NCBI RefSeq assembly: GCF_001038505.1
Contig: NZ_LDPY01000001.1
Location: 372,001-436,000 of the forward strand
Length of the DNA stretch: 64,000 nt
Origin: Puniceibacterium sp. IMCC21224
GTDB taxonomy: Bacteria > Pseudomonadota > Alphaproteobacteria > Rhodobacterales > Rhodobacteraceae
Direction of reading: 5' to 3'
The position numbers and the translations under genes were made by a program. Numbering within the stretch: the first letter of the stretch is position 1; each line of letters begins with the position of its first letter. Shown in pieces: positions 35,717 through 46,097 of the stretch. Below the pieces are notes generated by a model. That model was not told the DNA's origin. It saw only the letters and a program-made list of their open reading frames with translations, and did not search any database.

Positions 35717-36934
35717 TTAGTCCCGCATCAGGTCCGGCAGATCACCGGACAGACCCGCCGCTTCGCGCATGGCGCCACGTCGCAGGGCAGGGGCTGCGTT
35801 GACCAGCGCCATACCCAGATCACGCGTCGCACGCAGCAGCGGATTGTCACTGGAAAAGAGCCGGTTGAAGATGTCTGTCGCAGCGGCAAGCGTCGCGGTG
35901 TCGAACCGCCGCCACTGGGCATAGCGATCAAGGACAAGCGGGCTGGCGATATCCTCTCCGCGTCGCTGGGCGTGGTCCAGCACATGCACCAGCGCAGCGA
36001 CATCGCGCAGCCCGGCATTCAGGCCTTGTCCGGCGATGGGATGCACCGCATGTGCCGCATCTCCCACCAACGCCAGACGGTCCGCGACGATGTGATTGGC
36101 AAGGCTGAGTCCCAGCGGGTAGCTGTAGCGCGCCCCGGCAAGGGTGATCTGCCCAAGAAAATCACCGAACCGAGGCCGCAGGACCGCCAGATAATCAGCG
36201 TCGCTCAGCGCATTGATCTGTGCGGCCAACGCGGTTTCTTCGGTCCAGACGATGGCGCTTTGATTGCCGGTCAACGGCAGGATTGCCAGTGGGCCCGACG
36301 GCAGGAAAAGTTGATGCGCGGTGCCTTCATGCCGGGCTTCATGTGCTATGGCGCAGACCAGCGCGCTCTGCCGGTACTGCCACCCGGTGCGGGTGATCCC
36401 TGCACGCCGGGCGGTGCCGCTGCCCTTACCATCCGCGCCGACGATCAGCTGCGCCGTCAGGGTTGTGCCGCTGGCGAGGGTCAGGCTTGCACCATCTGGT
36501 CCGGTGGACTGCGCAACAACTGTCTCGCCCGCGCGATGGTCGATGCCGGGTGTTGCGGCCAGTGCATCAAGCAGGGCAAGACGGAGGTGGCGGTCTTCGA
36601 TCATATAGCCGGTCGGGCCGTCCGCAATCTCTGCAGCATCAAAGTCGAGACCAAGGAATGTTGTCCCCATCCCGATGCGACCGTCACTGACCTGAACCCT
36701 GCGGATTGGCTCTGCGTTGGGGTCAAGTGCCTGCCATAGATCCAACGCCGCCAGCATCCGCTGCGACCCAAGAGCAAGCGCGTAAGAGCGTCCGTCGAAC
36801 GCTGGCAGGGCGCGGGTCGCGACTGGTAGCGCGTCGATCAGCGCCACCCTCAGCCCCAGGCGGGCGCAGGCGAGCGCGAGCGCACAGCCATTCAGGCCAC
36901 CTCCGACGATTGCAATATCTGTATCCCGTATCAT
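35717..36934 (-). CDS. UbiH/UbiF-family FAD-dependent hydroxylase
   Basis: A 405-residue flavoprotein monooxygenase of the ubiquinone-biosynthesis family. The dinucleotide motif DIAIVGGGLNGCALALACA is at the start, and the second FAD motif GDAAHAVHPIAGQGLNAGLRD is near residue 290. It probably hydroxylates the aromatic ring of a ubiquinone precursor. The position attacked (C5, C6 or C1) cannot be told. The ATG at 36934 fits the family. Divergent from the amidase gene, with an 81-base gap between them. Confidence 0.9.
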   Translation of the reverse strand: MIRDTDIAIVGGGLNGCALALACARLGLRVALIDALPVATRALPAFDGRSYALALGSQRMLAALDLWQALDPNAEPIRRVQVSDGRIGMGTTFLGLDFDAAEIADGPTGYMIEDRHLRLALLDALAATPGIDHRAGETVVAQSTGPDGASLTLASGTTLTAQLIVGADGKGSGTARRAGITRTGWQYRQSALVCAIAHEARHEGTAHQLFLPSGPLAILPLTGNQSAIVWTEETALAAQINALSDADYLAVLRPRFGDFLGQITLAGARYSYPLGLSLANHIVADRLALVGDAAHAVHPIAGQGLNAGLRDVAALVHVLDHAQRRGEDIASPLVLDRYAQWRRFDTATLAAATDIFNRLFSSDNPLLRATRDLGMALVNAAPALRRGAMREAAGLSGDLPDLMRD

Positions 36935-37015
36935 GCGCTGCAATATGGCGGCGCGGGCGGGATTGTCCATGCGCCGCACTGCCGCTACCGTCCGGCCAAA
37001 GCAGGAGAGATGCAG

Positions 37016-38347
37016 ATGACGAACTGGACCCGGACCACCGCCGCAGAGTTGGGGCGCGGCATCGCACGGGGCGAGATTGACCCGGTCGCATTGACCACGC
37101 AATTTCTGGACGCGATCGCAGCGCATCCGATGCGCGACCGGATCTATGCGCGGGTGATGCCGGATCGCGCCCTGAGCGAGGCGCGCGCCGCGTCGGTGCG
37201 GGCGGTGGCGGGGCAACGGCTGTCAGCGCTGGACGGGGTTCCGGTCAGCTGGAAGGATCTGTTCGACACAGCAGGCGTCGCAACTGAATCAGGTACGGCC
37301 CTACTGAAAGGGCGCGTCCCGTCGACCGATGCCGAGGTGCTTCGGGTTGCGACGGCGATGGGGCTGGTTTGCCTGGGCAAGACGCATATGTCCGAACTGG
37401 CGTTTTCCGGGTTGGGGTTGAACCCGGTCACGGCCTCGCCGCCTTGCGTGAATGACGCAGATGCGGTGGCGGGGGGGTCATCTTCGGGGGCGGCGGCGTC
37501 GGTGGCGTTTGGCCTTGCGGCGGCGGCAATCGGTTCGGACACTGGCGGATCGGTTCGGATTCCTGCCGCGTGGAACGATCTGGTCGGCCTCAAGACCACG
37601 TCGGGACGCCTGTCGCTAAAAGGGGTCGTGCCGCTGGCCGCGCGTTTTGACACCGTTGGTCCGCTGACCCGGACGGTCGAAGATGCGGCGCTGATGCTGG
37701 GTGCGCTGGAAGGGCAGGGGGGGCTGGATTGTCGTGCGGTGCCAGACCTCAAGGGGCGCCGCTTTGCTGCGCTACAGACCATTGTGGTGGACGATTTGCG
37801 GGATGCCCCACGTGCGGCCTATCTTTCGGCGCTTGAGCGGATGCAGGCGGCTGGCGCAATCATCGAGCCGCTGGAGGTGCCCGAAATACGCGGGCCGATG
37901 GGCGACGCCGGTGTGCTTTATACGACCGAAGCCTGGGGCACCTGGCGCGAGCTGATTGAGGCGCATCCCGACGCGATGTTCGCACCAATCCGCGAACGCT
38001 TTGCTGCCGGTGCGCAGTTCTCGGGGGCGGACTATGTCGCGGCTTGGCAACGACTGGATCAGGTGCGCATGGTTTGGGCGTCGGCCGTGGCCGGATATGA
38101 CGCCGTGCTGTGCCCCAGCGCGCCAAACCTGCCGCCCAAAGCAGACAAGCTGATGGAGCAGGGTGAATATTACGTCACCGAGAATCTGATGACCTTGCGC
38201 AACACGCGGGTTGGCAACCTGATGGGGCTAGCGGCAATCACGTTGCCCACCGGCGTGCCGAGTTGCGGCATTCAGGTGATGGGGCAGCCAATGGGCGAAG
38301 ATGCACTGCTGCGGCTGGCGCTGTCGGTCGAAGCGGCTTTGGCCTGA
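37016..38347 (+). CDS. Amidase signature enzyme
   Basis: A 443-residue amidase of the Ser-Ser-Lys class, possibly acting on small amides or carbamoyl substrates. The catalytic Lys is in VSWKDLFDTAG, and the amidase signature GGSSSGAAASVA and DTGGSVRIPAAW supply the two serines. I prefer the ATG at 37016 (MTNWTRTTAAE) because the GGAGAG site is about 7 bases away; an ATG two codons earlier sits too close. It is not beside gatB or gatC, so a GatA role is unlikely. Confidence 0.9.
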   Translation: MTNWTRTTAAELGRGIARGEIDPVALTTQFLDAIAAHPMRDRIYARVMPDRALSEARAASVRAVAGQRLSALDGVPVSWKDLFDTAGVATESGTALLKGRVPSTDAEVLRVATAMGLVCLGKTHMSELAFSGLGLNPVTASPPCVNDADAVAGGSSSGAAASVAFGLAAAAIGSDTGGSVRIPAAWNDLVGLKTTSGRLSLKGVVPLAARFDTVGPLTRTVEDAALMLGALEGQGGLDCRAVPDLKGRRFAALQTIVVDDLRDAPRAAYLSALERMQAAGAIIEPLEVPEIRGPMGDAGVLYTTEAWGTWRELIEAHPDAMFAPIRERFAAGAQFSGADYVAAWQRLDQVRMVWASAVAGYDAVLCPSAPNLPPKADKLMEQGEYYVTENLMTLRNTRVGNLMGLAAITLPTGVPSCGIQVMGQPMGEDALLRLALSVEAALA

Positions 38348-38596
38348 TGCACTGGCCCTGCGGTGCAGGGTCAATGCCTTTGGCGGCGATAAATTTTACC
38401 GGACCGCAGTGACAGCGGGTCTGACAGGTGCGCCGGACGATGATTCCCGCAGGCCAGAGCATCGGATTCTTCGGCGCTGCGATTTTCCTGCCACAGCTGC
38501 CCGATTGCATTGGCTTTTTCTGGACGGCCAGCGCGCCATTGCGTATCCTGCGTCAAAGCGGGGCGTTCATGATCCCGCATCCAGAGGCAGTTGAAT

Positions 38597-39778
38597 ATGT
38601 TTCCCGAGCGGTTTTCGAACCTTCCGGCCTATGCGTTCCCGCGTCTGCGGAGCCTTTTGGACGTCCACACACCGGGCGGCCCGGTCATGCACATGACGAT
38701 TGGCGAACCAAAGCATGATTTCCCCGGCTGGGTCGGTGGACTCATCGCCGAGAATGTTGGCGCGTTTGGGAAATATCCGCCCAATGATGGCACCCCCGAA
38801 CTGCGCGCGGGGATTCGCGACTGGATCGCGCGGCGCTATGGCGTTGAGGTCGACGCCGATCAACAGGTTGTGGCGGTAAATGGCACGCGCGAGGGGCTGT
38901 ATAACGCTGCAATGGCGCTCTGCCCCGAACGCAAGGATGACCAACAGCCCATCGTCCTGACGCCGAACCCGTTTTATCAGGTTTACATGGTGGCGGCGAT
39001 TTCAGTCGGAGCCGAGCCGGTGTTTGTCGCCGCGACCGCCGAAACCGGGTTCCTGCCCGATTTCATGGGGCTGTCAGAGCAGGTGCTGAAACGTACGGCG
39101 CTGGCCTATATCTGCTCACCGGCCAATCCACAGGGGGCGGTTGCGGATCGGGTGTATTGGGAACAGCTGATCGGCCTGGCAGAAAAATACGATTTTCAGA
39201 TCCTGGCCGATGAATGCTATTGCGAGATCTACCGCGATACGCCGCCTGTAGGTGCGCTGGAAGTCGCGCGCGACATGGGCGCGGATCCCGAACGGGTGCT
39301 GAGCTTTCATTCTCTGTCCAAACGGTCGAACCTTCCGGGATTGCGCTCAGGGTTCGTTGCTGGCGGGCCGCAAAGTATCGCACGCATCAAACAGCTGCGG
39401 GCCTATTCCGGGGCGCCGATTCCGCTCCCGCTTCAGCATGTGTCCGAAAAGGTTTGGGCCGACGAGACGCATGTCGAGGAGAACCGCAGGCTCTATCAGC
39501 AGAAGTTCGCACTGGCCGACCGGCTGTTTGGCAATGTGGCCGGGTACATCCCGCCCGAAGGTGGTTTTTTCCTGTGGCTGCCCGTTGACGATGGCGAAGC
39601 GGCGGCGCTGAAGCTGTGGCAAGAGACAGGGATCAGGGTGCTGCCCGGAGCCTATCTGGCGCAGGGAACCGGGGATCAAAACCCCGGACAAGGATACATT
39701 CGCGTGGCCATGGTGGCCCCGCTGGAGGACTTGCAGGAAGGGCTCACGCGTCTGCGTGACTGCCTGTACGAAAGATAA
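38597..39778 (+). CDS. Class I/II aminotransferase (DapC-like)
   Basis: A 393-residue PLP enzyme. The PLP lysine is in [35 protein letters not shown] and SPANPQGAV are typical of the fold. The closest group I recognise is succinyldiaminopimelate aminotransferase of the lysine/diaminopimelate pathway, but other substrates are possible. A TTG two codons upstream (38591) is an alternative start; the ATG at 38597 is better spaced from AGAGG. ftsK starts 20 bases downstream. The 249-base gap before it shows no gene I can support. Confidence 0.87.
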   Translation: MFPERFSNLPAYAFPRLRSLLDVHTPGGPVMHMTIGEPKHDFPGWVGGLIAENVGAFGKYPPNDGTPELRAGIRDWIARRYGVEVDADQQVVAVNGTREGLYNAAMALCPERKDDQQPIVLTPNPFYQVYMVAAISVGAEPVFVAATAETGFLPDFMGLSEQVLKRTALAYICSPANPQGAVADRVYWEQLIGLAEKYDFQILADECYCEIYRDTPPVGALEVARDMGADPERVLSFHSLSKRSNLPGLRSGFVAGGPQSIARIKQLRAYSGAPIPLPLQHVSEKVWADETHVEENRRLYQQKFALADRLFGNVAGYIPPEGGFFLWLPVDDGEAAALKLWQETGIRVLPGAYLAQGTGDQNPGQGYIRVAMVAPLEDLQEGLTRLRDCLYER

Positions 39779-39798
39779 GACCGATCAAGAGGCGAGAC

Positions 39799-42700
39799 AT
39801 GGCATATCAGGCACGCGGGCGCGATCCGCTCTTCGACACCAACATGCAGGCGGCGATTGAAAAGCGCGGCAAGGAACTTGTGGGGCTTGGCCTCATGGTT
39901 CTGGGTCTGATGGCGGCGGCGATGATTGCCTCCTATACGCCGGATGATCCCAGCTGGCTGTCGGCCACCGATGCGCCGGTCCAGAACTGGATGGGGCGGA
40001 TCGGGGCGTCGATCGCGGCGCCGCTGTTCATGATCGTGGGCTGGGGCAGCTGGGGCTTGGCGTTGGTACTGATCGTCTGGGGGGTGCGGATGATGCTGCA
40101 CCGCGGGGATGAGCGTGCGGTGTCGCGTCTGATCTTTGCGCCGATCTGGGTCGCCCTGGCCGCTGTCTATGCCGCTGGGCAAACTGTGGGGCCGGAGTGG
40201 AACCACAGCTTTGGTCTGGGTGGGCTCTTTGGCGACATGATGATGGGATCGTTCCTGGGTGTGTTGCCCATGGGGGCCAGCATTGGGCTCAAGCTGGCGA
40301 TGCTGGTGCTGGGGGCCGGGATCGTGGCGCTGGGCGCATTTGTTCTGGGCTTTACCAAGGTTGAGTTGCGCAACATTGGCCGGTTCCTGGCGATGGGGCT
40401 GGTGATGACCTATGCGACCTTGTTGAACGTTCTGGGGCGCGGCGCGAACGGTGCTGTGCGGGCTGCCTTTGGCGTGCAGGCTGCGCATATCGAGCGACGC
40501 GAGCGGCGCCGGATCGAAGTGGCCGAAGCCGAGGCCTGGGCCGCAGCCCAAGAAGCCGTGCCAGCAGTTCCGACCCGGCGCGCGATTCCAGGCGTGCGGC
40601 GCACCGAGCCGCTTCCGGTTGCAGACCTGCCCGAAGAGCCGATGGCGGCACGTCCGGTCGAAAAGACTTCGTTCCTGTCGCGTATGCCCGCTCTGATCAA
40701 GCGCCCCGACACGATGCCTGAGCCAGAGCTGGTCGAGCATGAGCTGCCGGACGATATGGATCTGGACGATGCCCCGGGCGACGACAGGATTCGCGCCAAG
40801 ATCGCAGATGTGATCAAGGCCCGCATCCGCGCCACGCCCGAAGCCCGGATTGCCGCCGAAGCACCGCTGACCAAAGGTCGTGGACGCCGCCCGGACCCGC
40901 TGATTGTCAACACGCAGGGTTCCACCACCACGCTGCGGCCCGAACCGCCCCTGACCGCCCGACATGCTGCCGCGCAGCCCAGAGTAGAGCCGGTGCTAAC
41001 GGCCACCCGCGCGGCACCAGTTGCTGCAGTGGCGGCGGCTCCGGTCGTTGCCCGCGTTGCCCATGTGCCGTCTGCACCGATCCCCGAGGTTGAGCAATAT
41101 GAGCCAGAGCCGAACGTAGCATTTGAGGCTTATGAAGACGAGATTATCGACCGCGATCAGGATGATTATGCGGCTGACGACGGATATGATGCGCTAAGCT
41201 ATGCCGCCGAGGCACCCGTCCGCGCGCCGATCCCTGTGGCGCAGCCCAAGAAGGTTGTGCAGCAAGTTGTGCGCAAGCCTGTGCCCACCTCGCGCCGCGC
41301 ACAGGAAGAGGCGCAGCCAAGTCTGAAGTTTGACGAGACCGAAGTGACGTATGAATTGCCGCCGCTGAATCTGCTGATGAATCCCGATACCATCACGCGA
41401 CATCATCTGAGCGACGAGGCGCTTGAGGAAAATGCCCGGATGCTGGAATCCGTGCTCGACGATTATGGCGTGAAGGGAGAGATCGTGTCGGTCCGTCCCG
41501 GTCCCGTGGTCACGATGTATGAACTTGAGCCTGCGCCGGGTCTAAAGGCCAGCCGCGTTATTGGCCTTGCCGATGATATCGCACGGTCGATGTCGGCGCT
41601 GTCCGCGCGGGTTTCAACCGTGCCGGGGCGCAGCGTGATCGGCATCGAACTGCCGAACGACAATCGCGAGATGGTCGGTTTTCGCGAAATCCTGTCGACC
41701 CGCGATTACGGCGACGGCAACCAGAAACTACCGCTGGCGCTGGGCAAGGATATCGGTGGCGATCCCATCGTTGCCAACCTTGCCAAGATGCCACATTTGC
41801 TGATCGCGGGTACGACCGGCTCTGGTAAATCGGTGGCGATCAACACGATGATCCTGTCGCTGCTGTACAAGCTGACCCCCGAAGACTGCCGGATGATCAT
41901 GATCGATCCCAAGATGCTGGAATTGTCAGTCTATGACGGCATTCCGCATCTACTGTCGCCGGTTGTGACCGACCCGAAAAAGGCGGTGGTTGCCCTGAAA
42001 TGGGTCGTCGGAGAGATGGAAGAGCGCTATCGCAAGATGTCCAAGATGGGCGTGCGCAATATCGACGGCTACAATGGCCGGGTCGCCGATGCCCTTGGCC
42101 GCAATGAGATGTTCGAGCGCACGGTGCAGACTGGGTTTGACGACGATACCGGCGAGCCGATCTTTGAGAGCGAAGAGTTCGAGCCCAAGAAAATGCCTTA
42201 TATCGTCGTGATCGTTGACGAGATGGCCGACCTGATGATGGTCGCAGGCAAAGAGATCGAAGCGTGCATCCAGCGTCTGGCGCAGATGGCGCGGGCGTCC
42301 GGCATCCACCTGATCATGGCGACTCAGCGTCCATCCGTTGACGTGATCACCGGCACGATCAAGGCGAACTTTCCCACCCGGATCTCGTTCCAAGTGACGT
42401 CCAAGATCGATTCGCGCACCATTCTGGGCGAAATGGGTGCCGAGCAGCTGCTGGGCATGGGCGACATGCTTTATATGGCCGGCGGGTCCAAAATTATCCG
42501 CTGCCACGGGCCGTTTGTGTCTGACGAGGAAGTTGAGGAGGTGGTCAACCACCTCAAGGCCTTTGGTCCGCCGTCTTATATCGGCAGCGTGGTTGAGGGC
42601 GCGGATGATGAGCGCGAGGCCGATATCGACGCGGTCCTGGGGCTGAACACCGGCGGCAATACCGACGGCGAAGACGCGCTGTATGACACGGCGGTGGCGA

Positions 42701-42864
42701 TTGTAGTCAAAGACCGCAAGTGCTCGACCTCGTACATCCAGCGCAAATTGGCGATCGGCTATAACAAGGCCGCGCGACTGGTTGAGCAGATGGAAGACGA
42801 GGGCGTCGTCTCGTCGGCGAACCATGTCGGCAAGCGCGAGATTTTGGTGCCTGAACAGCACTAA
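39799..42864 (+). CDS. ftsK: DNA translocase FtsK
   Basis: Division-septum DNA pump that clears chromosome ends and activates XerCD recombination. The 1021 residues comprise four to five N-terminal membrane helices (about 30-200), a long Pro/Ala/Glu-rich linker (about 240-530) and the RecA-like motor. The motor has Walker A (GTTGSGKS, about 671-678) and Walker B ([12 protein letters not shown]). The C-terminal winged-helix gamma domain ([20 protein letters not shown]) recognises KOPS. All parts are intact. The ATG at 39799 follows the aminotransferase by 20 bases. Confidence 0.97.
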   Translation: MAYQARGRDPLFDTNMQAAIEKRGKELVGLGLMVLGLMAAAMIASYTPDDPSWLSATDAPVQNWMGRIGASIAAPLFMIVGWGSWGLALVLIVWGVRMMLHRGDERAVSRLIFAPIWVALAAVYAAGQTVGPEWNHSFGLGGLFGDMMMGSFLGVLPMGASIGLKLAMLVLGAGIVALGAFVLGFTKVELRNIGRFLAMGLVMTYATLLNVLGRGANGAVRAAFGVQAAHIERRERRRIEVAEAEAWAAAQEAVPAVPTRRAIPGVRRTEPLPVADLPEEPMAARPVEKTSFLSRMPALIKRPDTMPEPELVEHELPDDMDLDDAPGDDRIRAKIADVIKARIRATPEARIAAEAPLTKGRGRRPDPLIVNTQGSTTTLRPEPPLTARHAAAQPRVEPVLTATRAAPVAAVAAAPVVARVAHVPSAPIPEVEQYEPEPNVAFEAYEDEIIDRDQDDYAADDGYDALSYAAEAPVRAPIPVAQPKKVVQQVVRKPVPTSRRAQEEAQPSLKFDETEVTYELPPLNLLMNPDTITRHHLSDEALEENARMLESVLDDYGVKGEIVSVRPGPVVTMYELEPAPGLKASRVIGLADDIARSMSALSARVSTVPGRSVIGIELPNDNREMVGFREILSTRDYGDGNQKLPLALGKDIGGDPIVANLAKMPHLLIAGTTGSGKSVAINTMILSLLYKLTPEDCRMIMIDPKMLELSVYDGIPHLLSPVVTDPKKAVVALKWVVGEMEERYRKMSKMGVRNIDGYNGRVADALGRNEMFERTVQTGFDDDTGEPIFESEEFEPKKMPYIVVIVDEMADLMMVAGKEIEACIQRLAQMARASGIHLIMATQRPSVDVITGTIKANFPTRISFQVTSKIDSRTILGEMGAEQLLGMGDMLYMAGGSKIIRCHGPFVSDEEVEEVVNHLKAFGPPSYIGSVVEGADDEREADIDAVLGLNTGGNTDGEDALYDTAVAIVVKDRKCSTSYIQRKLAIGYNKAARLVEQMEDEGVVSSANHVGKREILVPEQH

Positions 42865-43244
42865 GGTTCGGTCGCCAAGAATGATAGGTTTGCGCTGCTT
42901 TGATGATGGCGCAGACTCGGACCCGACAGGCGCAGCGGTCAGGGTCCGGCCAAGGATCTCGGCCTGCGGGCTTGGCATTGGTCGAAATTCGGAAGCCCTG
43001 GCGCAAGAAGCCCTGGCGCAAATTGGTTCCACGATCCGGGCGCGGCACTGACAAACCGCGCCGTTCGTGTATTTGATGTGAACCGGGGCTCGGGCTGACG
43101 GCGGGCTCCCGCCTGCGCGGGGCGTGCGGACTTGATATGCGGCGCACGCGCGCTTTTATCCTCTGTCTGGCGGGCTGCTATCGCATAACACTGCGGCCTC
43201 TGCCAAAACAGATGTGACACGAGTGAGCAGACAGGACCTGAATC
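42865..43244. other. Intergenic region between ftsK and lolA
   Basis: A 380-base gap with no gene I can support. It contains a tandem duplication of the 15-mer GAAGCCCTGGCGCAA (42993-43007 and 43008-43022) and a small GC palindrome (GGCGGG/CCCGCC, 43100-43113). I see no terminator with a T-run after ftsK. The lolA promoter should lie near the 3' end. Confidence 0.5.
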
Positions 43245-43844
43245 ATGAAACTACGCCGCCTATGCGCCACCGCTGCAATCCTGCTGGGAACCGCCTTGCC
43301 AGTTGCTGCTGCGCAGCTGTCACTGAACGAGGTATCCGCCTATCTCAACACGCTGACCTCGGCCAAGGGGCAGTTCACCCAGATCAATGGCGACGGCACC
43401 ATTTCCACCGGGACGCTCTACCTCAAGCGGCCCGGAAAGGTGCGATTTGAATACAACCCGCCCGAACAGGCGCTGGTTATGGCGAATTCCGGTCAGGTGG
43501 TGATCTTTGATAAAAAGCTCAGAGGACAGCCCGAAAGCTATCCCCTGAGCCAGACACCGCTAAGCATCATTCTGGCGCGTAACGTGAATTTGGGACAGGC
43601 CGGGATGGTCACCGGCCAAAACTATGACGGCACCGCGACGACGGTTGTGGCGCAGGATCCCGACCGGCGGGAATACGGCTCGATCGAGCTGAAGTTCACC
43701 GACAACCCGGTCGAGTTGCGCCAGTGGATCATCCGCGATGGCAACGGTAGCGCTACCACAGTTGTCCTGGGCGCGCTGGACAAGACCGAAGTGCGCAACG
43801 GGTTGTTCAACATCCAGGGCGAAATCGGCCGTCAGGAACGCTAG
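43245..43844 (+). CDS. lolA: Outer-membrane lipoprotein carrier LolA
   Basis: Periplasmic chaperone that shuttles lipoproteins from LolCDE to the outer membrane. The 199 residues have a signal peptide (ends PVAAAQ, about 23). The family segments SAKGQFTQINGDGTISTG and LKRPGKVRFEYNPPE, with the strand ALVMANSGQVVIFDKKL, are present. It lies downstream of ftsK, a common alphaproteobacterial order. Its stop codon is part of a hairpin shared with the convergent gene. Confidence 0.92.
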   Translation: MKLRRLCATAAILLGTALPVAAAQLSLNEVSAYLNTLTSAKGQFTQINGDGTISTGTLYLKRPGKVRFEYNPPEQALVMANSGQVVIFDKKLRGQPESYPLSQTPLSIILARNVNLGQAGMVTGQNYDGTATTVVAQDPDRREYGSIELKFTDNPVELRQWIIRDGNGSATTVVLGALDKTEVRNGLFNIQGEIGRQER

Positions 43845-43860
43845 GCCAACTGGCCTAGCG
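43839..43860. terminator. Bidirectional hairpin containing both stop codons
   Basis: CGCTAGGCC (43839-43847) pairs with GGCCTAGCG (43852-43860) around a 4-base loop. The TAG stops of lolA (43842-43844) and of the convergent lytic transglycosylase gene (43857-43855) are within the stem. No T-run follows on either strand. Confidence 0.6.
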
Positions 43861-44445
43861 CGCCGCGCGGCAGCCCACCAGCTGCGACTGATAGGTGTTT
43901 GAGCGGCTGCCAACGTCATCCGCGACACGGATCAGCCAGCTTTTGGCGTTGTAGCTGCCGCGCAAATAGCCGGTGCGCCCCTCGTGATAAGCGAGGTAGT
44001 GGTTGCGCGCATCCCACATCGGAATCCCGAGGCTGTTGCGCGTCTGCGCCATGTACCACCCCATGAAATCCGTGGCGTCGCGGATATCGTCCCGTTTGGC
44101 CCGGCGGTTGCCGGTGGCAACCAGATATTCATCCCACGTCGCGTCCAGCGCCTGGCTGTAGCCAAACGCTGAACTTTGCCGTCCCATCGGGATCACGCCC
44201 AATGAGTATCGGAACGGCGTACGGGCGTTGCCGATGAATTTGCTTTCCTGATAGATCGTCGCCATCTGCACATGCACCGGAACGCCCCATTTGCGTTCTG
44301 CGGCGCGGAAGGCGCGGATGTATTGCGGGCGCTGCTGGATAATCGAACACGCGTTTTCCAGATCCCGGGGCGCGGAGTAGTTTCCGCCACCGCCACAGGA
44401 CGCTGTCAACAGCACGATCACCAATGCGCGAAGAGTTCTGCTCAT
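43855..44445 (-). CDS. Lytic transglycosylase-like lipoprotein (SLT domain)
   Basis: A 196-residue lipoprotein (lipobox TASC, Cys17) with a soluble-lytic-transglycosylase fold. WGVPVHVQMATIYQESKF carries the probable catalytic Glu, AFGYSQALDATWDEY follows, and the C-terminal YLAYHEGRTGYLRGSY has the conserved YHxG. It probably cleaves peptidoglycan from the inner leaflet of the outer membrane. It converges with lolA. The 251-base gap to hspQ has an inverted repeat at 44503-44550. Confidence 0.9.
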   Translation of the reverse strand: MSRTLRALVIVLLTASCGGGGNYSAPRDLENACSIIQQRPQYIRAFRAAERKWGVPVHVQMATIYQESKFIGNARTPFRYSLGVIPMGRQSSAFGYSQALDATWDEYLVATGNRRAKRDDIRDATDFMGWYMAQTRNSLGIPMWDARNHYLAYHEGRTGYLRGSYNAKSWLIRVADDVGSRSNTYQSQLVGCRAAR

Positions 44446-44502
44446 CTGCCTCTCGCTTTTTGTTTTTTTAGTTTCTTATTGGGCGGCAGTTTAGCGGAAT
44501 TA

Positions 44503-44550
44503 GCGCCGCGAGGAAATCACAATTCCCTCAGGGGCGATAATCCGCGGCGC
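44503..44550. repeat. Long-range inverted repeat before hspQ
   Basis: Perfect 8-base arms GCGCCGCG (44503-44510) and CGCGGCGC (44543-44550) enclose 32 bases, within which GAGG/CCTC can also pair. It lies between the divergent transglycosylase and hspQ genes. Role unknown. Confidence 0.4.
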
Positions 44551-44696
44551 CCTGCTCGGGGGCGCTGGTTTTCCGTGTCCGTGGACCTATGTTGAACTGT
44601 CGTTGGGTGGGGACAGTGTGTTTCCACTGAAATGTGGCCAAAAGTTGGACAAACTGCCATTGAAAGGTCTAGATACGATCTGTAGAGGGTCACAGC

Positions 44697-45023
44697 ATGT
44701 ATTCACAGCGCGCGAAATATCATCTTGGTCAGGTCGTCCGGCATCGCAAGCATCCGTTCCGGGGCGTGGTCTTTGACGTGGATCCGACATTCAACAATTC
44801 AGACGAATGGTACGAGGCCATCCCCGAGGACAGCCGCCCATCGAAAGAGCAGCCGTTCTACCACCTGCTGGCAGAAAACGATCAGAGCTTTTATGTGGCT
44901 TATGTGTCGGAACAGAATCTGATTGCAGACTACTCGGGTGAGCCGGTCGACCATCCTGACATCCCGGATCTGTTCGGCGCGTTCAACGACGGCAGCTATG
45001 AGCTGCATTTCCATATGAACTGA
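44697..45023 (+). CDS. hspQ: Heat shock protein HspQ
   Basis: A 108-residue protein of the HspQ/YccV family, known in E. coli as a heat-inducible hemimethylated-DNA-binding protein and Lon specificity factor. The diagnostic start AKYHLGQVVRHRKHPFRGVV, EEWYEAIP-like segment (DEWYEAIPED) and QPFYHLLAEN are clear. AGAGG precedes the ATG. A TTGGAC element (44645-44650) could be part of its promoter but a good -10 is not evident. Single gene, convergent with the threonine aldolase gene. Confidence 0.93.
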   Translation: MYSQRAKYHLGQVVRHRKHPFRGVVFDVDPTFNNSDEWYEAIPEDSRPSKEQPFYHLLAENDQSFYVAYVSEQNLIADYSGEPVDHPDIPDLFGAFNDGSYELHFHMN

Positions 45024-45056
45024 TCCTTTGGGATCGGTCATTGGACATAACCTCCG

Positions 45057-46097
45057 TCAGTTGCGCAGCAACGCGTGAAATCTTGCGATATCTTCGGATT
45101 GTAGCGACCAGTCACAGACAAACCGTGCCGTCAAAAGGTCGTCGGGGTTGGTGCCATCCAGGTTTCCGGACCAGAGGTGATACTGGGCGCCCGCAGCCAT
45201 CAGCCGCTGGTGGGTGGTGCGCGGCAGGCTGGCAAAGACCATATTGGCGGTCGGCTCATTCTCGATCCCGGCGATACCGCTCAGGCTATCCACCAGTTCT
45301 GCACAGCGGGCGTTGGCCGTCGTGGCCAGGTCGCGCCACAGGTCGTTGCGCAGGTAACCAGCCATCTGCGCCGCAAGGTAGCGGTGCTTGGAGAAAAGAT
45401 GCGCACCGCGTTTGCGCCGCAATTCAAACGTGCGGGCAAGGTCGGGATCAAAAAAGATCACCGCCTCGACCCCCATCAGGCCGTTCTTGGTACCGCCGAA
45501 TACAGCGACATCAATGCCGACTTTCCACGACATCTCGGCTGGGGTGCAACCCAGCGCGACGCAAGCGTTGGCAAAGCGTGCGCCGTCCAAATGCACCGGC
45601 ACGCCGAATTCCTGGGCGACGCTGCAAAGCGCGTTCAGCGCATCAAGGCTGTAGACGTTGCCGGCCTCTGTGACCTGAGTGATTGATACCGGGCCGCGCA
45701 TCGGGCCATGAACGCCGCGGGTTCCTTCATTTGCGATTGTGGCGCGCAGGGCATCAGGCGTCATGCGATCATTACCGGGCACCAGAGTCAGCTTGGCCCC
45801 GCCGCTGAAGAATTCGGGCGCATTGCATTCGTCCAGGTGGATATGGGCAACGGGCGAACAGAACGTCGTGGCGTAGGGCGGGCAGAGAGTCGCGAGCGCC
45901 AGCGAGTTGGCCGCCGTGCCCGTAGGCACCAGAAACACGGCCGCATCGGGGGCTTCGAACAGGTCGCGCAGACTTTGCGTGACCTCTGTGGTCAGCGGGT
46001 CCGCGCCATAGGCCGGAGCGTGGCCGGTATTTGCCTGCACCAGTGCATCAAGCACCGCCTGTGGGATTGGTCCGGTATTGTCTGAGGCGAAATACAT
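45057..46097 (-). CDS. Low-specificity L-threonine aldolase
   Basis: PLP enzyme cleaving threonine or allo-threonine to glycine and acetaldehyde. The 346-residue length is normal. It starts with MYFASDNTGP, has the cofactor-stacking region VPTGTAANSLAL, LDGARFANACVALG and the PLP-lysine segment FGGTKNGLMG. It overlaps the upstream Cys-cluster gene by one base, and that gene in turn overlaps ribF, forming a ribF-ycgN-aldolase unit. Confidence 0.92.
   Translation of the reverse strand: MYFASDNTGPIPQAVLDALVQANTGHAPAYGADPLTTEVTQSLRDLFEAPDAAVFLVPTGTAANSLALATLCPPYATTFCSPVAHIHLDECNAPEFFSGGAKLTLVPGNDRMTPDALRATIANEGTRGVHGPMRGPVSITQVTEAGNVYSLDALNALCSVAQEFGVPVHLDGARFANACVALGCTPAEMSWKVGIDVAVFGGTKNGLMGVEAVIFFDPDLARTFELRRKRGAHLFSKHRYLAAQMAGYLRNDLWRDLATTANARCAELVDSLSGIAGIENEPTANMVFASLPRTTHQRLMAAGAQYHLWSGNLDGTNPDDLLTARFVCDWSLQSEDIARFHALLRN

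Noticed and set aside
39676..40965. 429-codon frame antisense to ftsK
   Set aside because: Gln/His/Pro-rich shadow of the ftsK linker.
41950..43032. 360-codon frame antisense to the ftsK motor domain
   Set aside because: Shadow of a highly conserved coding region on the other strand.
42865..43244. tRNA or small RNA gene in the ftsK-lolA gap
   Set aside because: No cloverleaf, CCA end or terminator with a T-run could be drawn.
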